Below, in pieces: positions 1-8,169 of a DNA stretch of 64,000 bases; the first letter of the stretch is position 1, and each line of letters starts with the position of its first letter. Position numbers and translations under genes: made by a program. The stretch is taken from the NCBI RefSeq assembly GCF_001953885.1, contig NZ_MQUS01000031.1:1-64000 (forward strand), in the 5' to 3' direction. A model generated the notes under the pieces. The model was not told where the DNA came from, did not search any database, and saw nothing but the letters and a program-made list of their open reading frames with translations. Origin of the DNA: Streptomyces sp. IMTB 2501. Lineage in GTDB: Bacteria > Actinomycetota > Actinomycetes > Streptomycetales > Streptomycetaceae.

Positions 1-336
1 CTGCACTGGACCCGCCGCATGATCGAGATCCGCAAGCAGAATCCCGCCTTCGGACTGGGGTCCTACAACGAGCTGCAGTCCTCCAACCCGGCGGTGCTGG
101 CGTTCCTGCGCGAGGCCCCCTTGACCGGGGAAGGAGGGGACGACCTGGTGCTGTGCGTCCACAACTTCTCCCGCTTCGCCCAGCCGACGGAGCTGGACCT
201 GAGCCGGTTCTGCGGGCGACACCCGGTCGAGCTGTTCGGCGGGGTCCGCTTCCCGGCGATCGGCGAGCTGCCGTACCTGCTCACCCTCGCGGGGCACGGC
301 TTCTACTGGTTCCGGCTGCGGCGAGACGCGGCGTAG
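1..336 (+). CDS. treS: Trehalose synthase / maltose alpha-glucosyltransferase, C-terminal part only
   Basis: Only the last 111 codons are present; the gene enters from the left edge in frame 1. The visible part carries the TreS-type segment MIEIRKQNPAFGLGSY followed by the small C-terminal beta domain of GH13 enzymes, ending in YWFRLRRDAA. TreS interconverts trehalose and maltose in the cytoplasm and supplies maltose to the kinase encoded next. The call rests on this tail and on the mak-glgB genes downstream, the usual order of the GlgE pathway operon; glgE would be expected upstream, outside the window. Confidence 0.85.
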   Translation: MHWTRRMIEIRKQNPAFGLGSYNELQSSNPAVLAFLREAPLTGEGGDDLVLCVHNFSRFAQPTELDLSRFCGRHPVELFGGVRFPAIGELPYLLTLAGHGFYWFRLRRDAA

Positions 337-423
337 GACCCTGCGGGCGGGGCGGTTTCCACCGTCCCGCCCTGGGCACGCATCAGTAACACCCCGACCA
401 TCCGGGGAAAGGACGTGACACCC

Positions 424-1827
424 ATGGCGGAAACGGTCACCCCGTCCGACAGCAGCCGTACGACCGGTCACCTCCTGGCTTCGCTCGATCCCCTGCTGCG
501 CGAGTGGCTGCCCCGGCAGCGCTGGTTCGCCGGCAAGGGGCGCCCGGTCACCGGGTTCACACTCGTGGCCGCCACGGAACTGCTGCCGCTCGACGGCCGG
601 TTGGGCCTCCACCATCTGCTGCTGCGCGTCCACCAGCCGTCCGTGCTCGGCGCCGAGCCCCACCCCGGTGACTGCTACCAGCTCCTCATAGGCGTGCGCG
701 AGGCGCTGCCGCCCCGGCTTGCGCCCGCGCTGATCGGACATGTGGAGGACGGGCCGCTCGCCGGACGCACGGTGTACGAGGCCCTGCACGACCCCCGGCC
801 CGCCGAAGTGCTCCTGGAGGCCCTGCGCACCCAGGCCCGCGTCGGCGGGCTGTGTTTCGAACGGGACCCGCGCCAGGAGATCCGCGAGGGCCTGGTGGCC
901 CGGCTGATGACCGTCGAGCAGTCCAACTCGTCCGTCGTCTACGGCGATACGTTCATCCTGAAACTGCTGCGCCGGGTCGTGCCCGGCGTCAACCCCGACC
1001 TGGAGATCCCGCTGGCGCTGGCCCGCGAGGGCTGCCCCCGGGTGCCCGCGCCGACGGCCTGGCTGCACGCCGAGATCGACACCGAGCCGTATGTGCTGGC
1101 CGTGCTGCAGCCGTTCATCAGCGGGGCGAGCGACGGCTGGGAGCTGGCGCTGCGCGAGCTGGCCAAGGGCGAGGACTTCGCCGCCGAGGCCCGAGAACTG
1201 GGCCGGGCCACCGCCGAGGTGCACACCGCGCTCGCCCACGCCCTGCCGACGGCCACCCTCGGCCACACCCAGCTGCGATCGCTGGCCGACGGGATGACCG
1301 AGCGGCTGGCGGCGGCCGTCCAGGCGGTGCCGGTGCTGCGCCCGTACGAGAGCGGGCTGCGGGCGGCCTACCGGGCGCTGGCCGGACTCGCCGACGAGGG
1401 CCGCACCTGGACCGCGCAGCGGATCCACGGCGATCTGCATCTCGGCCAGTGTCTGCGCTCGCCGTCCGGGGCGTGGTCGCTGATCGACTTCGAGGGCGAG
1501 CCGGCCCGGCCGCCGGCCGAACGGCGGCTGCCGCAGCCGCCGGTGCGGGACATCGCGGGCATGCTGCGCTCCTTCGACTACGCGGCCCACTCGGCGAGCC
1601 CGCCCGCGCCGGACTGGGCGCGCGTCTGCCGGGCCGCCTACTGCTCCGGGTACGCGGAGGTGGCCGGCCGCGATCCACGCACCGATCCGGTGCTGCTGCG
1701 GGCCTACGAGACCGACAAGGCGGTCTACGAGGTCGTCTACGAGGCCCGGCACCGGCCCGACTGGCTCCCCGTACCGCTGTCGGCGATCCGTCGCCTCGCC
1801 GCGTCCGCCCTGGAGGCCCGTCCGTGA
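424..1827 (+). CDS. mak: Maltokinase (maltose to maltose 1-phosphate)
   Basis: 467 residues, normal for actinobacterial Mak/Pep2. It phosphorylates maltose with ATP, giving the donor used by GlgE to build alpha-1,4-glucan. The kinase-like fold is visible in the C-terminal half: the catalytic segment RIHGDLHLGQCL and the metal-binding LIDFEGEPARP, which matches aminoglycoside-phosphotransferase-type kinases; PVRDIAGMLRSFDYA follows. The ATG at 424 is preferred over the in-frame GTG at 415 because GGGGAAAGGA (404-412) sits about 11 nt before the ATG but only 2 nt before the GTG. It lies between treS and glgB and its TGA overlaps the glgB GTG. Confidence 0.9.
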   Translation: MAETVTPSDSSRTTGHLLASLDPLLREWLPRQRWFAGKGRPVTGFTLVAATELLPLDGRLGLHHLLLRVHQPSVLGAEPHPGDCYQLLIGVREALPPRLAPALIGHVEDGPLAGRTVYEALHDPRPAEVLLEALRTQARVGGLCFERDPRQEIREGLVARLMTVEQSNSSVVYGDTFILKLLRRVVPGVNPDLEIPLALAREGCPRVPAPTAWLHAEIDTEPYVLAVLQPFISGASDGWELALRELAKGEDFAAEARELGRATAEVHTALAHALPTATLGHTQLRSLADGMTERLAAAVQAVPVLRPYESGLRAAYRALAGLADEGRTWTAQRIHGDLHLGQCLRSPSGAWSLIDFEGEPARPPAERRLPQPPVRDIAGMLRSFDYAAHSASPPAPDWARVCRAAYCSGYAEVAGRDPRTDPVLLRAYETDKAVYEVVYEARHRPDWLPVPLSAIRRLAASALEARP

Positions 1828-4061
1828 CGACCAAGAAGTCAGCCACCTCGAAGCACACCCCGGATGCCGCCGCCGTCTCCCCCGCGCCGGCAGCCGCCGA
1901 CCGCGAGCGGCTGCTGCACGGCACCCATCACGATCCGCACTCCGTCCTGGGCGCCCACCCGGTGACCGGAGGCGTCGCCTTCCGGGTCCTGCGGCCGTAC
2001 GCGCTTGCCGTCACGGTCGTCACCGGCGAGCTGCGCGTCGCGCTGCACGACGACGGCGACGGGTTCTTCTCGGGGCTGCTGCCCCTGCGGGCCGTACCCG
2101 AGTACCGGCTGCTCGTGGAGTACGAGGGGACGGTCCTGGACACCGAGGACCCCTACCGTTTCCTGCCCACCCTCGGTGAGCTGGACCTGCATCTGATCGG
2201 CGAGGGCCGGCACGAGCAGCTGTGGCGGGCGCTCGGCGCCCATGTCACCGCCCAGCAGGGCGTGCCGGGCACCCGGTTCGCGGTGTGGGCGCCGAACGCG
2301 CGGGGCGTACGGGTCACGGGCGGCTTCAATTTCTGGGACGGCACCGGTTTTCCGATGCGCTCACTGGGATCCTCCGGCGTGTGGGAGCTGTTCGTGCCGG
2401 GGATCGGCGAGGGCGAGGCGTACAAGTTCGAGATCACCCGCCCGGACGGCTCGCGCACCCTGCGCGCCGATCCGCTGGCCCGCCGTACCGAGGCGCCGCC
2501 CGCGACCGCGTCGATCGTGTACGCCTCGCACCACACGTGGGCCGACGGGCAGTGGCTGGTGCACCGGGCCGACACCCCGGTGCACGAGGCCCCGTTCTCC
2601 GTGTACGAGGTCCACCTGCCGTCCTGGCGCCCCGGCCTGACCTATCGCGAGCTGGCCGAACAACTTCCGGCCTATGTGAAGGAGTTGGGCTTCACGCATG
2701 TGGAGCTGATGCCGGTCGCCGAGCATCCCTTCGGCGGTTCCTGGGGCTACCAGGTCACCGGCTTCTACGCGCCGACGGCCCGCCTCGGCGGACCGGACGA
2801 CTTCAAGCACCTGGTGGACAGGCTGCACCAGGCCGGGATCGGCGTACTGATGGACTGGGTGCCGGCGCACTTCCCCCGGGACGACTGGGCGCTGGCCGAG
2901 TTCGACGGGCGTCCGCTGTACGAGCATCACGATCCGCTGCGGGCCGCCCATCCCGACTGGGGCACCCTGGAGTTCGACTTCGGCCGCCGCGAGGTGCGCA
3001 ACTTCCTGGTGGCCAACGCCGTGTACTGGTGCGAGGAGTTCCATATCGACGGCCTGCGGGTGGACGCCGTCGCCTCCATGCTGTACCTGGACTACTCGCG
3101 CGAACCGGGCCAGTGGACGCCGAACGAGCACGGCGGCCGGGAGAACCTGGACGCGGTGGCCTTTCTGCAGGAGATGAACGCCACGGTCTACCGGCGCTGC
3201 CCGGGTGTGGTGACCATCGCCGAGGAGTCCACGGCCTGGGACGGCGTCACCCGCCCCACCCACCACAAGGGCCCGAGCGGCTTCGGCGGGCTCGGCTTCG
3301 GCCTGAAGTGGAACATGGGCTGGATGCACGACTCGCTGCAGTACATGGCCCACGAGCCGGTGCACCGCAAGTACCACCACCACGACATGACCTTCTCGAT
3401 GGTGTACGCGTACAGCGAGAACTACGTGCTGCCGATCTCCCACGACGAGGTCGTGCACGGCAAGCAGGCGCTGGTGTCGAAGATGCCGGGCGACTGGTGG
3501 CAGCGCCGGGCCGATCACCGCGCCTACCTCGGCTTCATGTGGGCCCACCCCGGCAAGCAACTTCTGTTCATGGGCCAGGAGTTCGCGCAGGGAGCCGAGT
3601 GGTCCGAGGCGCACGGCCCCGACTGGTGGCTGCTCGACCCGTCCTACGGCGCCGCGGCCGACCACCGGGGCGTACGGGATCTCGTACGGGACCTGAACGC
3701 GCTGTACCGGGCGACCCCGGCCCTGTGGCAGCGGGACACCGACCCTGCGGGCTTCCAGTGGATCGCCGGGGACGCGGCGGACGACAACGTCTTCGCCTTC
3801 CTGCGTCTCGACGCCGACGGCAACCCGCTCCTCGCGATCTCCCATCTGTCCCCGGTGGTCCGCCACGACTACCGGCTCGGCGTCCCGGAGGACGTTCCGG
3901 CCTGGCACGAGGCCCTCAGCACGGACGCGGTCCGGTACGGCGGCAGCGGTGTCACCAACCCCGATGTGGTCAAACCGGAACCGCGGGCCTGGCACGGCCG
4001 CCCGGCGAGCATCCGGCTGACCCTGCCGCCGCTCGCCACGGTCTGGCTCCGGCCCGCCTGA
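1824..4061 (+). CDS. glgB: 1,4-alpha-glucan branching enzyme, GH13
   Basis: 745 residues. It introduces alpha-1,6 branches into the glucan made by GlgE. Order of domains: an N-terminal beta domain beginning LLHGTHHDPHSVLGAHP, a second CBM48-like domain (FAVWAPNARGVRVTGGFNFWDG), then the TIM barrel with the catalytic aspartate near residue 414 (GLRVDAVAS), the glutamate near 467 (TIAEEST) and the ISHDEVVHGK motif, and a C-terminal beta domain. The GTG at 1824 overlaps the mak stop codon, so the two are probably translationally coupled. The first 25 residues are Ala/Pro/Lys-rich linker without conserved features. Confidence 0.95.
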   Translation: MTTKKSATSKHTPDAAAVSPAPAAADRERLLHGTHHDPHSVLGAHPVTGGVAFRVLRPYALAVTVVTGELRVALHDDGDGFFSGLLPLRAVPEYRLLVEYEGTVLDTEDPYRFLPTLGELDLHLIGEGRHEQLWRALGAHVTAQQGVPGTRFAVWAPNARGVRVTGGFNFWDGTGFPMRSLGSSGVWELFVPGIGEGEAYKFEITRPDGSRTLRADPLARRTEAPPATASIVYASHHTWADGQWLVHRADTPVHEAPFSVYEVHLPSWRPGLTYRELAEQLPAYVKELGFTHVELMPVAEHPFGGSWGYQVTGFYAPTARLGGPDDFKHLVDRLHQAGIGVLMDWVPAHFPRDDWALAEFDGRPLYEHHDPLRAAHPDWGTLEFDFGRREVRNFLVANAVYWCEEFHIDGLRVDAVASMLYLDYSREPGQWTPNEHGGRENLDAVAFLQEMNATVYRRCPGVVTIAEESTAWDGVTRPTHHKGPSGFGGLGFGLKWNMGWMHDSLQYMAHEPVHRKYHHHDMTFSMVYAYSENYVLPISHDEVVHGKQALVSKMPGDWWQRRADHRAYLGFMWAHPGKQLLFMGQEFAQGAEWSEAHGPDWWLLDPSYGAAADHRGVRDLVRDLNALYRATPALWQRDTDPAGFQWIAGDAADDNVFAFLRLDADGNPLLAISHLSPVVRHDYRLGVPEDVPAWHEALSTDAVRYGGSGVTNPDVVKPEPRAWHGRPASIRLTLPPLATVWLRPA

Positions 4062-4128
4062 CCGGGCGAGGCGCGCCTTATAGTGCCCCCTAGGTCAACT
4101 TCGGTGCACCACGGGGGGATTGAGGCAC

Positions 4129-4992
4129 ATGCGACCGTACAGATCGATGGCTGCCCTGCTGTGTGCCGTCGCCGTCCTGCTGCTGGGCGGCTGCGGCACC
4201 CGGGTGGACGGCGGCGGCCCAGGGGCGGCCGCCACGGACACCGGGCCGATCCCGTGGACCACCTTCGGGCCTTCCGGGGTCACCGGTGCCCGGCTCGGCG
4301 CCGACCAGCGCACACTGAGCCTCGACGCACAGGTGCCCAGCGGCCCACGCCCGTGTGTGCGGGGGCTCAAGGCGGCGGTGACGGACACCGTGGCGGAGCA
4401 TGTGTGGGTGCAGATCACCTTCGAGTCGCCGTCCGGGGACCGGCGCTCGGGATGCACCGGGGAGAGCACGGCCACGGCACGGGTACGGCTGCCACAGCCA
4501 CTGGGCGCGCGCGACCTGATCGTCGACAACGACACCACCTTCACCGCCGACGGCGCCAGGCCGCCCGCGCTGCGGCGGTGCGGCCGGCTCGGCTGCCACC
4601 CGCCGGCCACCGGCTGCACCACCGCCTCCTACGAGCAGGCGCTGATCGCCGTCGACGCGCCCGAGCACGCCTACCGAGACGCCGAGCACTGCGACGGCAG
4701 ATGGCTGGTGCTGGACTTCTCCTGGCGCACGGGACCGGCGTGCGGCGACGACACCAAGGACTCCGCCTGCACGTCCCGGCTCGGCGACCGCTACTTCTTC
4801 CGGGCGGAGCGCTCCGGCTGGCAGCCGGTCTTCGAGAGCGCGGCCGGCGGCTGCGAGGCCGTACAGCGCAGGGAACCCGCCTTCCCGACCGCGCTGTGCG
4901 CGGGGCTCGCACCCCTGTCCTCCGCTCAGCACCCGAGCTACCCGCCGCCGTCGGCGGCGGACAGCTCCTCGCCGACCGCTACGGCCCGGTGA
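4129..4992 (+). CDS. Putative lipoprotein of unknown function
   Basis: 287 residues. A basic N-terminus (MRPYRS) and a hydrophobic stretch end in the lipobox LLGGC, so export and lipid anchoring are likely. The mature part contains many cysteines (for example PCVRG, SGCTG, RRCGRLGCH, TGCTT, EHCDG, SAC), which suggests disulphides outside the cell. I do not recognise the family. The ATG at 4129 has a G-rich site 10 nt upstream; an in-frame TTG lies at 4120. Its last 14 bp overlap the 3' end of the convergent helicase gene. Confidence 0.75.
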   Translation: MRPYRSMAALLCAVAVLLLGGCGTRVDGGGPGAAATDTGPIPWTTFGPSGVTGARLGADQRTLSLDAQVPSGPRPCVRGLKAAVTDTVAEHVWVQITFESPSGDRRSGCTGESTATARVRLPQPLGARDLIVDNDTTFTADGARPPALRRCGRLGCHPPATGCTTASYEQALIAVDAPEHAYRDAEHCDGRWLVLDFSWRTGPACGDDTKDSACTSRLGDRYFFRAERSGWQPVFESAAGGCEAVQRREPAFPTALCAGLAPLSSAQHPSYPPPSAADSSSPTATAR

Positions 4993-7240
4993 CGCCGGTG
5001 GCCAGCGCCCCCGGCAGCAGGTCCGTGTACAGCACCCCGAGCCGCTGGGTGGCGCGGGTCAGGGCGACGTACAGGTCGCTGGTGCCATAGCGGGCGGGCT
5101 CCACCACCAGGACCGAGTCGAATTCGAGGCCCTTGGCCTGGCGGGGGTCGAGCAGCACGACCGTACGGGTCAGATCGGGCTCGGCACCCGCCGTGACCCC
5201 GTCCAGCCGGGCGGCCAGCGAGCGGTGCAGCTCGCGCGGGGCGATGACCGCCAGCCGGCCCTCGTCCGGGGTGAGCTCGGCGACCGCCTTGGCCACGGCC
5301 TCGGGCAACTCACCGGCGGCCTGCCGCACCCAGGGCCGTACCCCTGTCGAACGGACCGAACTCGGCGGCTCGAAGCCGGGGTGCTCGGCGCGGACCACGG
5401 CCGCGGCCAGCTCCATGATCTCGGCCGGGGTGCGGTAGTTGACGCCGAGCCGGGTGTGCTCCCAGCGGTCCTCGACATACGGCGCGAGGATGTCCGCCCA
5501 GGAGCCGACCCCGGCCGCCTCGGCGGTCTGAGCCGGGTCGCCGACCAGGGTCATCGAGCGGGTCGGGCTGCGCCGCATCAGCAGCCGCCAGGCCATCGGC
5601 GACAGCTCCTGCGCCTCGTCGACGATGATGTGCCCGAACGCCCAGGTCCGGTCGGCCGCCGCCCGCTCGGCGGCGCTGCGGTGGTCCGCCTCCTCCTGCC
5701 GCTCGGCGAACCGTTCGGCGTCGATGATGTCGTGCGCGGACAGCACCTCGGAATCGTCGTCGTGCTTGTCCTCGAACTCGTACGTCCGGGACGCGTACGA
5801 CACGTCCAGCACGCCCTGCGCGTAGGCGACCTGCGTCTCGCGCTCACGCTCGGCACGCGCCCGCGCCACCCGGTCGTCCTCGCCGAGGAGTTCGGCCGCC
5901 TCGTCCAGCAGGGGGACGTCGGCGACGGTCCAGGCGCGGGTCACCGGGCGCCGGATGGCGGCCGCGTCCGCCTCGCTGACGTACCCCTCCGGCTCGGCGA
6001 GGAAGTCGGCGACCAGCCGCCGCGGGCCGATCCGCGGCCACAACTGGTCGACGGCGGACCAGACTTCGGGGTTCTCGGCGAGTTCGTCGCGGATCTGGGT
6101 GATGTCGGAGGCGTCGAGCAGACTGCTCCCGTCGTACGGGTCGGTGCCCACGCGTTCGGCGTACAGCTCGGTGAGGGTGTTGAGGATGTGCCCCTCGAAG
6201 TGCTCGCGGGCCGCGTTGTGCGGCAGCCTGGCCGCGCGGGTGCGCTCACGGGCGACGCTCACCAGGCCGTCGTCGAGCATCAGCACCTCCCGGTCGTGCT
6301 CGATCGCGATCACCGGGTCGGGCAGGGCCTGCCGGTCCCGTACGACGGCGGCGAGCACCTCGGCCATGTCGGCGCGGCCCTTCACGGCGGCCGCCTCCGG
6401 GGTGTCGGTCGCGGTGGCCTTCACGCCCGGGAACAGCTCGCCGACGGTGGCGAGCAGCACGCCCGTCTCACCGAGCGAGGGCAGCACCTCGCCGATGTAG
6501 CCGAGGAAGGCAGGGTTGGGGCCGACGATCAGCACGGCCCGGCGGGCCAGCAGCTCTCGGTACTCGTACAGGAGATAGGCGGCGCGGTGCAGTGCGACCG
6601 CCGTCTTCCCCGTACCCGGCCCGCCCTCGACCACCAGCACCCCGCGGTACGGCGCCCGGATGATCTCGTCCTGCTCGGCCTGGATGGTCTGCACGATGTC
6701 GCTCATCCGGCCGGTGCGCGCCGAGTTCAGCGCGGCCAGCAGTACGGCATCGCCGTTGTGGTCCTCGTACCCGGTGCGGGTCGCGTCGCCGAGGTCGAGG
6801 ATCTCGTCGTGCAGCGAGGTCACGGTCCGGCCCTCGGTGGTGATGTGCCGGCGCCGCCGCAGGCCCATCGGCGTGAACCCGGTGGCCAGGTAGAAGGGAC
6901 GGGCGACATCGGCGCGCCAGTCGATGAGGACCGGGGTGTGCTCGGCGTCGTCCTCGCGCAGCCCGATCCGGCCGATGTGGTGGGCGGTGCCGTCGGCCAG
7001 GTCGATCCGGCCGAAGCAGAGCGAGCCGTCGACGGCGTTCAGCGCGGCGAGCAGCCCCGAGCGCTCGGCGACCAGGATGTCCCGCTCCAGCCGGGCCTGC
7101 ATGGGCTTGTCGCCCTGGGCGAGCGCGTCCGTGACCGAGGTCTCGGTCTCACCGCGCAGCACGTCCACGCGCGCGTACAGTCCGTCGATGAATTCCTGCT
7201 CGCGCCGCAATTCATCGTCTGGAAATTCGGTGTTTGACAA
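4979..7240 (-). CDS. HelD-type RNA polymerase-associated ATPase/helicase
   Basis: 753 residues with UvrD/Rep superfamily 1 motifs: Walker A GGPGTGKTAVAL near residues 206-217, Walker B HIIVDEAQELSP, motif III LVGDPAQT, and a C-terminal motif VALTRATQRLG. The N-terminus (REQEFIDGLYARVDVL, then LARAL-like helical arm) fits HelD rather than a DNA-repair UvrD. In Mycobacterium and Streptomyces such proteins dissociate stalled RNA polymerase and can protect from rifampicin. The start read here is TTG at 7240 with GGGAG 6-7 nt upstream. I saw no rifamycin-associated inverted element upstream. The 5' end overlaps the -35 box of a divergent promoter. Confidence 0.85.
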   Translation of the reverse strand: MSNTEFPDDELRREQEFIDGLYARVDVLRGETETSVTDALAQGDKPMQARLERDILVAERSGLLAALNAVDGSLCFGRIDLADGTAHHIGRIGLREDDAEHTPVLIDWRADVARPFYLATGFTPMGLRRRRHITTEGRTVTSLHDEILDLGDATRTGYEDHNGDAVLLAALNSARTGRMSDIVQTIQAEQDEIIRAPYRGVLVVEGGPGTGKTAVALHRAAYLLYEYRELLARRAVLIVGPNPAFLGYIGEVLPSLGETGVLLATVGELFPGVKATATDTPEAAAVKGRADMAEVLAAVVRDRQALPDPVIAIEHDREVLMLDDGLVSVARERTRAARLPHNAAREHFEGHILNTLTELYAERVGTDPYDGSSLLDASDITQIRDELAENPEVWSAVDQLWPRIGPRRLVADFLAEPEGYVSEADAAAIRRPVTRAWTVADVPLLDEAAELLGEDDRVARARAERERETQVAYAQGVLDVSYASRTYEFEDKHDDDSEVLSAHDIIDAERFAERQEEADHRSAAERAAADRTWAFGHIIVDEAQELSPMAWRLLMRRSPTRSMTLVGDPAQTAEAAGVGSWADILAPYVEDRWEHTRLGVNYRTPAEIMELAAAVVRAEHPGFEPPSSVRSTGVRPWVRQAAGELPEAVAKAVAELTPDEGRLAVIAPRELHRSLAARLDGVTAGAEPDLTRTVVLLDPRQAKGLEFDSVLVVEPARYGTSDLYVALTRATQRLGVLYTDLLPGALATGVTGP

Positions 7241-7263
7241 TTCCGCTCCCGCCCGGATATACT
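7234..7263 (+). promoter_or_regulatory. Near-consensus vegetative promoter driving the candidate small RNA
   Basis: TTGACA at 7234-7239 and TATACT at 7258-7263 with an 18-bp spacer. This matches the vegetative (HrdB-type) consensus closely, which is rare in Streptomyces. No open reading frame of any length follows on this strand before the terminator at 7330-7363. The -35 box overlaps the first codons of the divergent helicase gene. Confidence 0.7.
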
Positions 7264-7269
7264 GTGCCC

Positions 7270-7363
7270 AGTGAACTTCTCCGCGACTTATTCAAAATGA
7301 AGTCGCGAATCACTGAATATACGCAGAGAAATCCCCCGAGCGCAATTGCTCAGGGGATTTTTT
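7270..7363 (+). ncRNA. Candidate small RNA of about 94 nt
   Basis: Transcription from the promoter at 7234-7263 would begin near 7270 and stop at the U-tract at 7358-7363. The predicted RNA has a 5-bp outer stem (AGTGA 7270-7274 with TCACT 7310-7314) enclosing a perfect 8-bp stem (CGCGACTT 7282-7289 with AAGTCGCG 7300-7307, loop 7290-7299), an A/U-rich single-stranded linker (7315-7329), and a terminator hairpin. Base composition is much richer in A/T than the flanking genes. It is divergent from the helicase and convergent with thioredoxin. I do not recognise it as a named family; function unknown. Start site and size are inferred. Confidence 0.6.
7330..7363 (+). terminator. Intrinsic terminator of the small RNA
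   Basis: AATCCCC (7330-7336) and GAGC (7338-7341) pair with GCTC (7348-7351) and GGGGATT (7353-7359) around a 6-nt loop, with one C/A mismatch, followed by a run of six T (7358-7363). The T-run is on the + strand only, so it terminates rightward transcription. A hairpin with a true U-tract is unusual in this GC-rich genome. Confidence 0.8.
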
Positions 7364-7378
7364 GTGGGCGGCTCCGCC

Positions 7379-7711
7379 TCAGAGCACGTCGGCCAGCTCC
7401 TCCAGCAGCCGCCGCTTGGGCCGCGCCCCCACCATCGACCGCACCGGCTCACCGTCCTGGAAGACCATCAGTGTCGGCGTCGACAGCACGCCGTAGGCGA
7501 CGGTCGTCTCCGGGTTGCGGTCCACATCGATCTGCACGATCCTCAGCCGGTCGCCCTCCTCGAAGGCGATGTCCTTCAGCACCGGCGCGAGCTGCCGGCA
7601 CGGCCCGCACCAGTCGGCCGTGAACTGCACCAGCACCGGCAGATCGGAGCCGATCACCTCCGTCTCGAAATCGACGTCCGTCACCTGCGGCAGTCCGCCC
7701 GTCACGCTCAT
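7379..7711 (-). CDS. Thioredoxin
   Basis: 110 residues, the usual thioredoxin length. The redox motif WCGPC is at residues 34-38 and the cis-proline segment STPTLMVFQDG is present. It is a cytoplasmic protein disulphide reductant. The ATG at 7711 overlaps the TGA of the MerR gene upstream (ATGA), so the two are co-transcribed and probably coupled. The arrangement suggests the MerR protein controls this thioredoxin, possibly in response to thiol or electrophile stress; that link is inference. Confidence 0.92.
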   Translation of the reverse strand: MSVTGGLPQVTDVDFETEVIGSDLPVLVQFTADWCGPCRQLAPVLKDIAFEEGDRLRIVQIDVDRNPETTVAYGVLSTPTLMVFQDGEPVRSMVGARPKRRLLEELADVL

Positions 7712-8136
7712 CGCGCAAGCCCTCCCAGTTCGCACACGGGCTCCGGGCCACCCGGAGCCAGCGCCTCGGCGGCCAGCGCGTCCCGGGCCAGCTCGGCCCG
7801 CCGCAGCTGCCCGGCGACCGTCTCCCGCACCGCCGACAGCTGCCCGATGAGCGCGTCCAGCTCGGCCAGCTTGCGCCGGTAGACCACGAGCGAGGCCGGG
7901 CAGGAGTCGCCCTCCTGGTGCCCGGCGCGCAGACACTCCACGAAGGGCCGCGTCTCCTCCAGCTCGAACCCGAAGTCCTGCAGCGTCCGGATCTGCTCCA
8001 GCAGCCGCAGGTCGGCCTCGTCGTAGGTGCGGTGTCCGTTGCCGTCCCGCCGGGCCGGCAGCAGCCCGCGTGCCTCGTAGTAGCGCAGGGCGCGGGTCGT
8101 GGTCCCGGCCCGTGCGGCCAGCTCGCCGATTCGCAT
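7708..8136 (-). CDS. MerR family transcriptional regulator
   Basis: 142 residues. The N-terminal winged helix MRIGELAARAGTTTRALRYYEARGLL is diagnostic of MerR proteins, followed by a dimerisation helix and a short effector region. Cys68 and Cys79 (ECLRAGHQEGDSC) lie 11 residues apart, with a third Cys near the C-terminus; these could form a metal or redox site but the spacing does not match the SoxR 2Fe-2S signature. First gene of a two-gene unit with thioredoxin. A perfect dyad TTGACG/CGTCAA lies at 8154-8169, just upstream of the start. Confidence 0.9.
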   Translation of the reverse strand: MRIGELAARAGTTTRALRYYEARGLLPARRDGNGHRTYDEADLRLLEQIRTLQDFGFELEETRPFVECLRAGHQEGDSCPASLVVYRRKLAELDALIGQLSAVRETVAGQLRRAELARDALAAEALAPGGPEPVCELGGLAR

Positions 8137-8153
8137 GCCTACGACCGTAGGCG

Positions 8154-8169
8154 TTGACGTCGGCGTCAA
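8154..8169. promoter_or_regulatory. Dyad upstream of merR-trx, possible MerR operator
   Basis: Perfect 6-4-6 inverted repeat TTGACG-TCGG-CGTCAA, 18 nt upstream of the merR start and overlapping the stop codon of the Lrp gene. MerR operators are dyads within elongated promoter spacers, so this position is suitable for autoregulation. The -10 element is not clear to me. Confidence 0.4.

Noticed and set aside
2361..3995. A 544-codon leftward open frame in glgB
   Set aside because: It overlaps the catalytic domain of glgB completely and shows no domain of its own.
5225..7237. A 670-codon open frame opposite the helicase gene
   Set aside because: It is the complementary GC-bias frame of a conserved helicase, with no recognisable domain.
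7241..7376. A rifamycin-associated inverted element upstream of the helicase
   Set aside because: I looked for the published type of inverted element and found only the small RNA stems, which differ in sequence and position.
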